Source: Chytriomyces cf. hyalinus JEL632 (lineage: Eukaryota > Chytridiomycota > Chytridiomycetes > Chytridiales > Chytriomycetaceae). From it: a stretch of DNA of 64,000 nucleotides. The stretch spans positions 171,008 to 235,007 of the forward strand of contig JAIWWG010000059.1 of assembly GCA_025435555.1 (NCBI GenBank), given 5' to 3'. A program made the translations under genes and the position numbers. Positions 35,470-45,373 of the stretch are shown here, in pieces. Below the pieces are notes generated by a model, which saw only the letters and a list, made by a program, of their open reading frames with translations, was not told the DNA's origin and ran no database searches. The stretch's first letter is position 1, and the number at the start of each line of letters is the position of its first letter.

Positions 35470-36785
35470 ATGCCTCCCGTCGAAACTACAAGCGCAACTA
35501 CCCAAGGAATCGCCGCCTTGTCGCTCAAGGACAAAGTGCTCAAGGTTCAACCCTTGCAGAGAAACCACACGCTTGACGCGCTGTACAAGAGCTTTAAAGT
35601 CCAGCCACACATTGGAACTGAGTTTGAAGCTGGGTAAATACACACCAAAGACGCGTTTTCATTTTTCAGCCAGTTCCAAACTAACCACCTGGTTACTAAT
35701 AGCATTCAAATTCGCGACATTCTCAAAGCTGCAAATGCAGAAGATTTGATTCGCGACTTTGCTGTGCTTGTTTCTCAAAGAAACGTGGTCTTTCTTCGTA
35801 ACCAAGACTTGACGTTTACGGAGCAAAAAGAATTCATTGAGCGTCTTGGCCGCGCCGCTGGCAAACCTGCCACTTCTGGTCTTCACGCACATCCTACTAC
35901 CGATCCCACTTCGGAGCTTGGAGAGCATGCGCTTGTGATTTCTTCTGAGGAGGCGAGAAAGTATGGAAACATTTACAGTTCGAGAGGAGAACTTGCTTCG
36001 TTGGCATGGCACTCTGAGTGAGTGTATTTTTGTTCACTAGTTGTGTTTTCACTGATGCCTCCATTCCCAGCATCACCTTCGAACCCGTCCCATCTGACTA
36101 CGCCGCGTTAAAAATTATCAAATCCCCACCCGAAGGAGGGGACACTCTCTGGGCTTCCGCGTACGAAATCTACGACCGTCTGTCTCCTTCCTTCAGAACG
36201 TTCTTGGATGGTTTGACGGCCACGCACACTGGCGAAAACTTTCACAAACTGGCTCAAGCTGGCTTGACCACATTGAACCCGGGTCCACGCGGGGCGCCAG
36301 AGAATGTAGGACTAGCGCTTGAGGCGGTTCATCCGGTGATTCGGACAAACCCTGTGACTGGATGGAAGGGAGTGTAAGTTGTTCACTCTTCAAAAAAAAG
36401 CGCTCCGAAAACCTCCACTTATGCAAATCTTTTCAGTTTCGCCAACAAGGTATTCACAAAACGCATCAACGAACTCTCCAAAGACGAAAGCGATCTCGTG
36501 CTGGACCACTTGTTCAACCTCGGAACGCAGAACCACGACTTGCATGTGCGATTCCGATGGAACCCGAACGACATTGCCATTTGGGACAACAGATCCTCGT
36601 TCCATACAGCTACCACTGACTTTGACTTTGACAAGTACGAGCGATACGGAGAGCGGGCTACTTCGTTGGGGGAGAGACCCTACTTTGATGTGAACTCGGT
36701 TTCGCGTCGTGAAGGGCTGGGCATTGCGCCGCCGGCTTCTCGCAGAGCGCATTTGGCGAGTCTTGCTGCTAATGCCACTGCTTGA
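35470..36785 (+). CDS. TauD/TfdA-family Fe(II)/2-oxoglutarate dioxygenase
   Basis: Non-haem iron oxygenase; fungal relatives such as yeast Jlp1 release sulfite from taurine or other sulfonates. Four exons (35470-35633, 35670-36017, 36071-36373, 36437-36785) give 387 aa. Seen: VVFLRNQDL, the metal motif H-x-D split by intron 2 (WHSD, about residues 169-171), GGDTLWASAY, TGWKGVFAN, distal His in DNRSSFHTATTD (about residue 325) and the 2-oxoglutarate arginine in the following R-x5-ERP block. All three iron ligands and the Arg are present. The first intron is only 36 nt, at the low end for this genome. Substrate (taurine, alpha-ketoglutarate-dependent herbicide-like, or other) is not determined. 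AATAAA at 36849. Confidence 0.88.
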
Positions 36786-36955
36786 GCGTTTTGTTTTGTT
36801 TTTAGTTCGTGTTCCTTGTTCAGTTGTTGTCATGTTTTAGAAGTATCAAATAAAGGAATTCAGATTACCAAACATCCCGCTCTTCTTTCCAATGACTTGT
36901 CAGCTCGCTTTCGTTGTTAAATTTTTGAAATATTTTTTAAACACAATCAAAACAA

Positions 36956-38369
36956 ATGCCACAAATAATCACAAACGCGACTGGAGTCACAACCCCACCT
37001 CGAACATCGAGTCTGACGCACCTCGTCCCGCCACCAAGCTCCCATCAAACGCGTGGGCATCAAGCAATCCGCCCAGCGGCAGGCACTATTCAAGAGCCCT
37101 TCAAACCGTGCACACTTCCCTTTGCAACTCCATTCCACAACCAGATCCCTCTTTATACACCTTCACGACATGCTCATGATATCCATGAAGCAGAGGCTTT
37201 GGCGAAATTGGCACTTGGTACCGTGAGCAATGTACTTGCATTGAACGTTATTTTGTTTTTCTCACTTTGCTGCGAAACCAGATCTGAACTCACCTATCGA
37301 TATTACCTTACAATCCACCTTTCAACGACTCGTCGCTGTGGCCGGGTCCCGTGAGTTTCTCCCCCTCGCCGCGAAAGTGCGCCACTACCTCAGCTCCGTT
37401 TCGTTAAAACGGCGCGAATGGTGCTCCGATTTTTGCATGAATCCATATGTTGGAAGCAGCGGCGAGGGATTGTATGGGAAAATGGCGCGTGACGGAATGA
37501 CGTGTGGAGGGACGTACATTGTTCCGCCGGCGATTCTGCATGGCATTAATGCTGAGCATCGGTGTATTGTTGATACTTTAAGGGCGTTGTCGAGTGATGC
37601 CGCAGTGGGTGATAATCCTGTGGGTGATGTGGCTGACCCCGCCGCTGGGAACATTGTACCCGATACAAACAACGAGGCTCCTCAGCAACAAAGCAACAAT
37701 GGCCATGTAAAACTTTCGCAGCAACAAATGGCATCCCTTTGTAAAGAATCGCGGCCATGCTGTTCAGTAGACACATCGGTTCTCGAAATGCTCGGCGCAC
37801 CAGACATCATAACAGCAACAGCAGAACCCGAACCCGACCGGATCCCACACTGGATGAACCCATTCTACGTCACTCGCTATGAAAACGCGTACTACAAAAT
37901 GCAGTGTGAACTGCAAGCTGCGCGAACGATGGAACAGAACCAGCTTCGGTTTCAGTTGCAGCAGCAACGGCAGCTGCAGCATTCGATGCAGTTTGAATAC
38001 TTTTACCAGTCTCAGCAACAACAGCAGCAGAGGTCTGTCCTGGAGACTGGTTCGATCCATCATAAACGTTTGAATGCTGATGGCGCGACGAGTCCAACGC
38101 CGACAAAGAAAGTGAAACTGCAACCCAATTCACTGAATAAAACCAAGAGCGCGGATAAACTGGCCTCAAGTCTTCACAAGATTGAGACAAAGGTCGAAGC
38201 AGAGGATGTTCAGCCAACCAAATCAGCAAGAGAAAACAGCTCTGGCGAAGTGACAACTTCGCAAGATGAAGGACTGTCTCGCGCTTCTTCAAACTCGGGT
38301 CTCAATAGAGAGAATATGGTTGTCAGTCTGGGCGACGGAAGGGCTGTTGCGCGTGCAGCCGAGAATTAA
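36956..38369 (+). CDS. Unknown protein with Gln-rich coiled segment
   Basis: Not recognised. Two exons (36956-37217, 37282-38369) give 449 aa. Seen: a Pro/Thr/Ser-rich N-terminus, a moderately hydrophobic conserved-looking middle (EALAKLALDLNSPIDITLQ, FQRLVAVAGSREFLPLAAKV), a Cys-containing stretch (REWCSDFCMNPYVGSSGEGLYG), then Gln-rich runs (QLRFQLQQQRQLQ, QSQQQQQQR) and a Lys-rich segment (TPTKKVKLQ) that could be a nuclear signal, ending in Ser-rich acidic sequence. The pattern is that of a transcription or chromatin co-factor, which is inference from composition only. The gene lies between the dioxygenase and PPP1R42 on the same strand with separate promoters. Confidence 0.6.
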
Positions 38370-38450
38370 AAGAAAATTGAACCAATAAAAAATCAAAATT
38401 GTCACTGGGGTGCGTGAATCTCTACCGCAAAGAAGCAACCTCAAAAAAAA

Positions 38451-40124
38451 ATGCTCAAGTCGTCCAAATCGGGGTATCTTCCCAGCTACAATGTTCCCTC
38501 TGCGCTGCCAACACTCCAAAGTGCGTTGAAGGGGATGGGTGCGAGCACATCATCGCTGGTCTCATACCAATCAAACAACTCTTCAAGAACAACAACAACA
38601 ACAAGAACAGACCGTAAAAAGCAATCAGCACAGACAGTTCCCAGCGCAATGGCACACGAAACAGTCGAACATGGATCCACCCAAAAGAGGAACAAGAACG
38701 GGAGTGTTGACGCGTTTCTACGCCGTGTGACGCATGTTTCTTTGGTTGGAAGAGGCATTGCTGCGATGCAAGGTCTGGATGCGTGCAGAAACTTGACCGT
38801 GCTTTACTTGTACGAAAATAACATTGCCAGAATTGAAGGGCTGCAGGCATGCGCTGCTCTTATGCGATTATATCTGCAGCACAATCAGATTGAGGAGATA
38901 TCTGGGCTGGATGTGGGATTGGAGAGATTGACTGAGTTGTGAGTGCATTGTTAACTGGGTGATTTGATTTGTTTACCAATGCTTCTGAAGGCATCTTGCG
39001 GGAAACAAAATTTCTCACGTCTCTGGGCTTCACCAGCTGCCTGCGCTTGAGTGCTTGAATTTGGATGGACAGAGAATTACTGATCCGTTGACTTTCGACG
39101 AGGACTGCATGAACTATGTTGGGGTAGGTTCTGTTTATGGATCAGTCGGAGTCTATTCACCTTCTGAAGTCAACCTTCAGAACTCTCTTCGCACACTGAC
39201 TGCGTCGGGATGAACATTGAGGAATTGGATGCTTTGGCTGGGTTGACATATCTGGAAGAACCGGATCTGTTTCGAGACAACATTTCAAAGTGGGAGGCAA
39301 GTGCGGCCAATAACCCACCCAGCCATCTTCTCATGCTTCTTTTTGAATCAGGAGTTGCAGTACTTTCTTGGCTCGTGCACACAGCTCCGGTCGTTAAATG
39401 TGAACGCAAACCCAGTCGCAAGCATTGTAAAGTTTCGCCAAAAGGCCATCCTGCGTCCATTTTTGATGCTTTCATCTGAAGCAAGTATTTCATTTCAGAA
39501 GCGCTCAAAGAAAAAGACATTCCCTCCGTTGAGCGAGAATTCCTTTTCAACATGCACTCGGCGAAACAAAACGCAAAATCACTCAAAACAAAAGGAATGC
39601 ATAAGCTACCGTCGCCTGCAGAGCCAAAAGGTCCTCATATGTTCGCGCTCACGATGCTTGGAAACCCTGAGCATAATAAGCCTGTTCCCCACTTGCCGCC
39701 TTACGCGTCTCAGTACAGCTGTGTCTGGTTTGCGTGTTGGAATGAGTTGCCAACACGAATATGGATCTTAAGGGACCTAATCTTGCACCAAATCGCCACG
39801 TCCTCGAATCTGTCAAAGCTCGATCTGATGGCTACCAATCAGGCAATGCTGGGAGCTGTGAAAGATGCTCCGAATAGAGGCAGAGTTGCGCGAGCGGCTG
39901 AGCTGGAAACGCCAGCGCAATTCAAAGTCCGGCTCCCAATGCTGCCACCCAATGTTTCAGATGAGATGGATTCTGAGGAAATGGATACATCCAGCAGGTG
40001 GGCTCACTTTCAGCAGCGAGAGCGACACTTGTCGCATGAGTATGCTGGCGATTGGGGTGCCAACAACTCTTCAGCGGGGTCTGTTTTTGGATTGACGGTA
40101 ACTGGGTTTGGGAAGGAAGCATAG
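38451..40124 (+). CDS. PPP1R42: PPP1R42-like leucine-rich-repeat protein (model incomplete)
   Basis: LRR protein related to protein phosphatase 1 regulatory subunit 42, a centrosome/basal-body and tubulin-associated factor. Supported pieces: exon 1 38451-38938 (VTHVSLVGRGI, NLTVLYLYENNIARIEGL, MRLYLQHNQIEEISGL), exon 2 38991-39123 (LHLAGNKISHVSGLHQLP, FDEDCMNYVG), then SLRTLTASG / MNIEELDALAGL near 39185-39240, exon end 39296 followed by a GC-AG intron, exon from 39352 (LRSLNVNANPVASIVKFRQKAILRP), and LKEKDIPSVEREFLFNMHSA to a stop at 40124. Frame changes by one at about 39209 and again near 39480 with no good intron to explain them, so the locus is frame-damaged or contains sequence errors. 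Identity rests on the LRR phasing and the IPSVEREFL tail motif. Confidence 0.72.
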
Positions 40125-40218
40125 ATGGGCATTGCACAGCTGAGTGTATAACTCGTGGCGTCAAAAGAAAGCATTTGAGTGGTCTGGCTTGGCTCGCGTT
40201 AAAATTAAACAAACAAAA

Positions 40219-41319
40219 ATGATTGGCTCAACTTCAATTCTTGCGACAGTGTTTGCGGCTTCTCTGGCTGGAGCGCAGACGACCAGAAAAGTGGACGAGC
40301 CTTGTTCGGGAGACAACTGGGACAGAGGTGTCGACTTGCCTCCAAATGCTCCAGCTGGTGAGCACACCCAGCGACATGAGGTCTACGCATGCTGATAGTC
40401 GCATGTTATAGGGCCATACCCACTGTCTGGACAGCAAGTGTACATCCAAGATCCATCCAACTTCTGCATCGGACTTCCAAACCCAAGCGATCCATTCTTG
40501 GTACACATTGTTTAAATTGAGTGACCGCTCTCTGACTGAGTCACACCTCCAGATTGCAAACTACTACTCGCAAGGCCGTAACCCAACCATTGTCAGCGCA
40601 GAAGGACACATGCAAGTGTACTGCGTTGGAAAGCTCGCGCCTGGCGCCTTGCCGATGCCGGCGGGAGGCATCTCAGCAGCAACAGTTATCAAGAACTCGA
40701 CAGATCCTTTGGACTCGTACATGCAAGTGAATGGATACCTCAACTGCGATGTTCTCGGAATTGATTGCACGGATGGAACCGGTGGCCAGTACGACAGTGT
40801 TCCTTACAGAAATTGGTGAGTGACTGGCAGACCGGAACAAACCCTCACTTCACAAATTTAAACCCCTTCCTTCTTCTCTCCGATAGTGGCAAAGAACCCT
40901 TCTCCGGAGTCGATGCGGGTGGAAACCCAGGATTCAGCCGGTACGTCGAACAAGCTGGAAACGGCATCTTTTGCATGCGGACTTGCAACGGAGGGGACCA
41001 GTTTCTGGACGCTTGCAACGTGAAGAACGACACGGCCGGATGCTCGTACACAATGGACTTTGAGGCGTGGCCCATCAGCGGATTCACAATGGTGGACATG
41101 ACGGGTCTCAAGTTTAACCAGACCAAGTTCAAGACAACTTCGACGAGTACGTCTACTGCCACAGCTACTGCCACGGCGACATTGGTTGCGGCTGGAACTG
41201 GAACGGCTGAGGCTACTCAGGCTGCCACTGCCAAGGTTGTCACCACGTCCAAGAGCGCTGCTTCGACTGTGGCGGTGTTTGGGTTCTTGTCTGCCTTGTT
41301 TGGTGCCGCGTTGCTGTAG
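40219..41319 (+). CDS. Secreted Cys-containing protein with GPI-type tail
   Basis: Four exons (40219-40357, 40412-40500, 40553-40815, 40887-41319) give 307 aa. Seen: signal peptide (MIGSTSILATVFAASLAGAQ), a body with PYPLSGQQVYIQDPSNFCIG, YSQGRNPTIVSAEGHMQVYCVG, GGQYDSVPYRNCGKEPFSGVD and GNGIFCMRTCNGG, then a Thr/Ala-rich stalk and a hydrophobic C-terminus (VFGFLSALFGAALL) typical of GPI attachment. This body resembles fungal surface proteins often annotated as macrophage-activating glycoprotein-like; that name comes from homology habits, not shown function. Spaced Cys residues suggest disulfides. Probable wall or membrane surface protein. All four introns close the frame. Confidence 0.8.
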
Positions 41320-41440
41320 ACGATCGCCTTTTTCTGTTTCTTTTTTTCTCGTTTCGTTGTTTGATAGAATGGGTGTCAGAACGAGTAAAGAAGGTGAATT
41401 TTGTAAACACTTTGTCCGAAAACCGCTTCCCCGTTTTAAA

Positions 41441-43456
41441 ATGTCATCAAGGGACGCAGCACCACAGCCACAGGTGCCCGATCCGAGTGACGGACAACTG
41501 GAGTACCTGCACTGCAACAGGTGCGAGAAACAAGCGTGACTGGGGGAATAGGGATCCATCTAACTACGAAGACACAGATGCGGCTTCTGCGCTCACTCAA
41601 TCAGTCTCGCCGAGTCAGAGACGAATCCGTCACACTCTCAGCAATCAGCGGGTCTGGTTGCTTGTCTTTGCTATCACTTGATGGAAGTTCTGATTTTTCC
41701 TCTGCCCAGCGCTGTATGTGTCCCAGTGCTCGCACATTCTATGCTCAGACTGCATCCAGAATCCACCGCCAATCGACTTTGACGGTTTGTTCTCCATTCG
41801 TACTTCGTTCTTTGATGTATCTGAATGGAGTTTCGTATTGAAGGAAAAACGAGTGTCGCACACAAATGTCCGCTTTGCTCAGCCACAAGCGCAATTGTTT
41901 TGCTGACGAATGACGTAAACATCAATCTCTTCTTCTTGTGCGTCTTATTCGATAACCAATCGATTCTCTTTTGGTGCTTTCAGATGCAACCGGACATTCT
42001 GAAAATCATCTCGCCCTTCATCGAATCACTTGACAATGCTGTCGAATTTGCGCGCGTTTGTTCCTTCATCTTTCTATGAGTCTGTGTTTCGGGGCATCTC
42101 ACTCCTGTCGAAATGCGCAGTTCCAGTACGGAAACGCTGTTGCTCTGTTGCGCTTTCTGAAAGCATCAAGAAAAACGGAAACGGATCATTTAAAAAGTGC
42201 AATCAAAGTTCATATCGAGTTGAGTATTCGAAGGAGATCCATCAATGCCTTATTTTAATGTGATATATGCTTTTAGAAACGCGTTGGCACAGTCAGCGAA
42301 AATGCAGGCAATAACCTCGGAAAACACCGCCCTCCGCCGTGAACTGCATTCTATCCAAAGCCGATACAATTCATTACAACAGCAGTATCATCAACTCCAA
42401 AACCAAAACCAACGTCAGCCACATCAAGAATTTTCAGCTCCCAACAACCAACAACTCCAACCACCACCACAAAAAAAGCAACATAAACCAGCTCAAAACC
42501 CCATGTTTCCGATCCCCAAACCACCTTCGATTCCTACACCGACGCACTCACGTTCAATGAATTCATCACCAACTTTGATGCGTTCTGGAACGCCGATGCA
42601 TGAGTTTAGTCAGACGCACGGATACCAAGGTCATCAACCGCTTCAATATCAGCAGCGGTTTCAACAGCAACAGCAAATTACACATCAATCTCATGTCATG
42701 ACTCCGATGCCTCCAACGCGGTTGAGTCTTCCGGAAGGATCGCGGCCGTCGAGCGCCATGAGTGGCACATCGAGCCAGCAGTCGTTTCAATCGAATTCAC
42801 CTGGAAAACTGACTGGATCTCAAAATCACAATCAGTTTAATACGTTTGCGTCGAATAACGCGAATATGGTGGGGCGTATTCCTTTCTCGTCTGTTTTCGT
42901 TTTTTGATTCTCGTTCATTTGGGTTGCAGATGTCGAGAACCGAGACAACCGGCAGCATGGGTCTATACGTTCAAAAACAAGGCTGCCAACAACAACATCG
43001 CCAGCCCATACAACCAATCCCACGACACCATCATCAACAACGCCAACAATCCAACTCGATCCCAAATATCGTATCAGCACATCGACAGCGTGCAGCTTCC
43101 ATGGTAATTGATATTCCAGATTTGGATGACGCCGTCGCGTTTCAAATGCGGAAACAGCAGCAACAGCAGCGAGATATTGAAGGTGGTATTCGAGGGCAGG
43201 GTGGTGGGGGTCGTGTGAATGGGCAGCACGGTGGGCGGATGCGTGCTGGGTCATTGGCGCCGGAGGCTTCTGGATTTCAAGGTGGTTGGTGCATAATTTT
43301 GATATTGAAGTCATGAAGTGAGTGTTCACAAGCTTTTTGATGTGTTTTTCAGGAAAAACGATTTTAAATCGGGGCAGTTTCGATTCCACTTTGCATCGGA
43401 GTCGATCTGGCAATTCAGGCAGCGTCGGGACTCCTCAAATGTATTCAACGCGATGA
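41441..43456 (+). CDS. Zip3/RNF212-type RING protein (meiotic crossover factor)
   Basis: RING protein of the group (Zip3, RNF212, HEI10) that marks crossover sites as SUMO or ubiquitin ligases. Likely exons 41441-41520, 41578-41651, 41710-41784, 41844-41914, 41984-42055, 42121-42207, 42293-42868, 42930-43281, 43353-43456 (about 496 aa). Seen: RING ligands C-N-R-C, SQCSHILCSDC and HKCPLC with an unusually long first loop, a coiled-coil helix (FQYGNAVALLRFLKA; ENTALRRELHSIQSRYNSLQQQY), and a long Gln/Ser/Pro-rich tail. Intron 1 has a CTAAC branch site. Uncertain: the start (an in-frame ATG lies at 41369), the exon 6/7 junction, and the last exon, which may instead splice from 43440 to 43526 and end at 43613. 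Confidence 0.68.
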
Positions 43457-43604
43457 TCAAGCAATTTCACAAGTTCGATTTTTTTTGTTCTTGTTCATCT
43501 TTCTTTTTTGTTTCCTTTTTCTCAGGATTTATTATTTGGAATCTGCTCACCCGCTATATGTTTGGAGCATTCTCCCAATACACGATCTGTCTCAACTGTT
43601 TAAA

Positions 43605-45239
43605 TTATATTGAGAAGGTGTCTGGTGTTGTTGAATGGATACGAAGCTCCATTCCATCCATCTCTTTGGACGCTTTCAGTTGGCATGCCAATCGAGAGCT
43701 GGTGAACAAAAAGATGCTCAGGACCGCAATGCTAGAAATCAATGACCAGAAACGTACCAGTCTACTCGGCCGATTGCGTACTCCAGCATATCTTCTTCGC
43801 CATCAGATGCACGGGGTAAAACATCAAAATGCTTCTGATCGACTGAAAAAATAAGAAGGATCATGAGTTACCAAAAAATGAAACCTTCAAATATCGCAAT
43901 TACCGATAACGTGGCAGGTTGCGCACTCCATGTTGCCTCCGCATACACCATCAATGGAAGGAATATTGAGTTTTTGAGCGACTTCGAGCAGCCGGTCGCC
44001 CAGCTTGACGTCAACAGTTTGGCGCGTCTCTTTCGCACCAGTTCTTCCCAACACAAATGTAATCGAAACTGTTTCGTCGCTCACGGCAGGTTTGGCATCA
44101 TAGCTTGGATCCGAAAGGGAGATTTCAGACGAAGGCGCAGTTGCTTCAGATGCCGCACTCTCTGGTGCAGGAAAGTATGGGTTCTCGGGATCCGAAGGGG
44201 TGAACTCGGACAACTCTGCATCGACTTCAATTCGTTGTCCATTCTGAAGCACGTATGTGACTTTCACTGTTTCCTTTTTCGCCGCATCCGTTTCAGCGGG
44301 TGCTTCCGCATTCATTTTCGAACCACATCCTCCGGCACCGGCGACAACTTCACTCCGCGCCGCAAGCATTCTTTTTGCTATCGAAACATCAAGTTCCAAG
44401 CGTCCGCGCCAGTTCTCCCAAAGAACAGTGTTGCTTTCCAAAGATTCAATGACAGCCTTCGCGTCCTTTTCTGTGTCGTTGTTTTGGGCCAAGTTTCCGT
44501 ACCAGTCGCCTTTCGGGTACGCAATCAGATTGGCTGCAAAGTCATGCCCGCCCACGTGCGAGCTATCGTGGATCGTGTATTGTTTGGTTGTTTTTGTGGT
44601 GGATAGGTGGGAGTTTAATGCTTGGATGAGATTGTTTCCGCGCGTGCCGCAGCGAGAGTCTTTGTTCTTTTTGGAGCAAGAGTCCGTCACTGTTGCTTAA
44701 CATACACACTACAAATACAACGAGGCACTCACACCATGTGTGCATACAACTAGATGTTCGCCCTTCAATCGTTCGACATGCAGCTCCTTCGTGGCAAGAG
44801 GGGTCTTGTCAAATACGCCAAGTCTGGTTTCGACGAGATAGCGCACTAACACATCGAACGCATGCTGATCCAGAGGCACGTTTTTAAACAAGAGTCCATC
44901 GGGGAGAACGAGGATGTTGCGCGTGTTCTCTTCTGGGGTGTCAATGGATGATCCGGAGGTTGCTGTCACTTTGAGGCCGGCAAGGATGGAAGTTGCCGAT
45001 GTCACGGCTGCAAGATATGGGTCCATCGCTTGCGGGATGGGTCCCCAGTCGGGAGTGCCGGTGGAGACAAGGATGTGTTGGGCATATGAGAACTGCTGGA
45101 GGTTTAGCTGCTTTGAGGGTGATGGCTGTGTGGTTGATGATGCAGGTGGACAGCAAGCATAGCTCCGAATGGGAATCCATGGTAGCCTGCAGCGCAGCAA
45201 GGTGATGGAGCACAGGGTCTTCCTTTCGAGGGAATGCAT
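43605..45239 (-). CDS. Fusion of Apd1/Aim32-type and adrenodoxin-type [2Fe-2S] domains
   Basis: Four exons (44735-45239, 43904-44689, 43758-43842, 43605-43698) give 489 aa. Seen: an Arg-containing N-terminus that could be a mitochondrial presequence (MHSLERKTLCSITLLRCRLP), then a thioredoxin-like domain with LVVCTHV, a C-x8-C pair (CSKKNKDSRC) and H-x3-H (HVGGH) before FAANLIAYPKGDWYG. Those four ligands are the signature of the bis-histidinyl [2Fe-2S] proteins Apd1 and Aim32. After a linker comes a ferredoxin fold: ITFVLG, GDRLLEVAQKLNI, C-x5-C-x2-C (GVCGGNMECATCHVIV), DQKHFDVLPRASDGEEDMLEYA and the fourth ligand in RLACQLK. Adrenodoxin-type ferredoxins pass electrons in mitochondrial Fe-S assembly and P450 systems. 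One chain thus carries two different clusters; electron transfer between them is inference. Confidence 0.9.
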
Positions 45240-45373
45240 CGATTTAAAAAAGAGAAGCGATTTAAAAGCCCGTTGATCTCCCTTGTATTAACGGATGGAA
45301 TGTCTGTTTTTGCGGGCGGGCATTAGCCGGGTAGAACGGTGCTGGTAAATCCCATTGTTGTCATTTGAAGGGA
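45240..45373. promoter_or_regulatory. Divergent promoter: Fe-S fusion gene / 7-TM gene
   Basis: 134 bp between start codons. Contains two TTTAAAA stretches (near 45243 and 45260) that could act as TATA-like elements for the minus-strand gene, and a GC-rich block (GCGGGCGGGC) toward the plus-strand gene. Confidence 0.4.
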
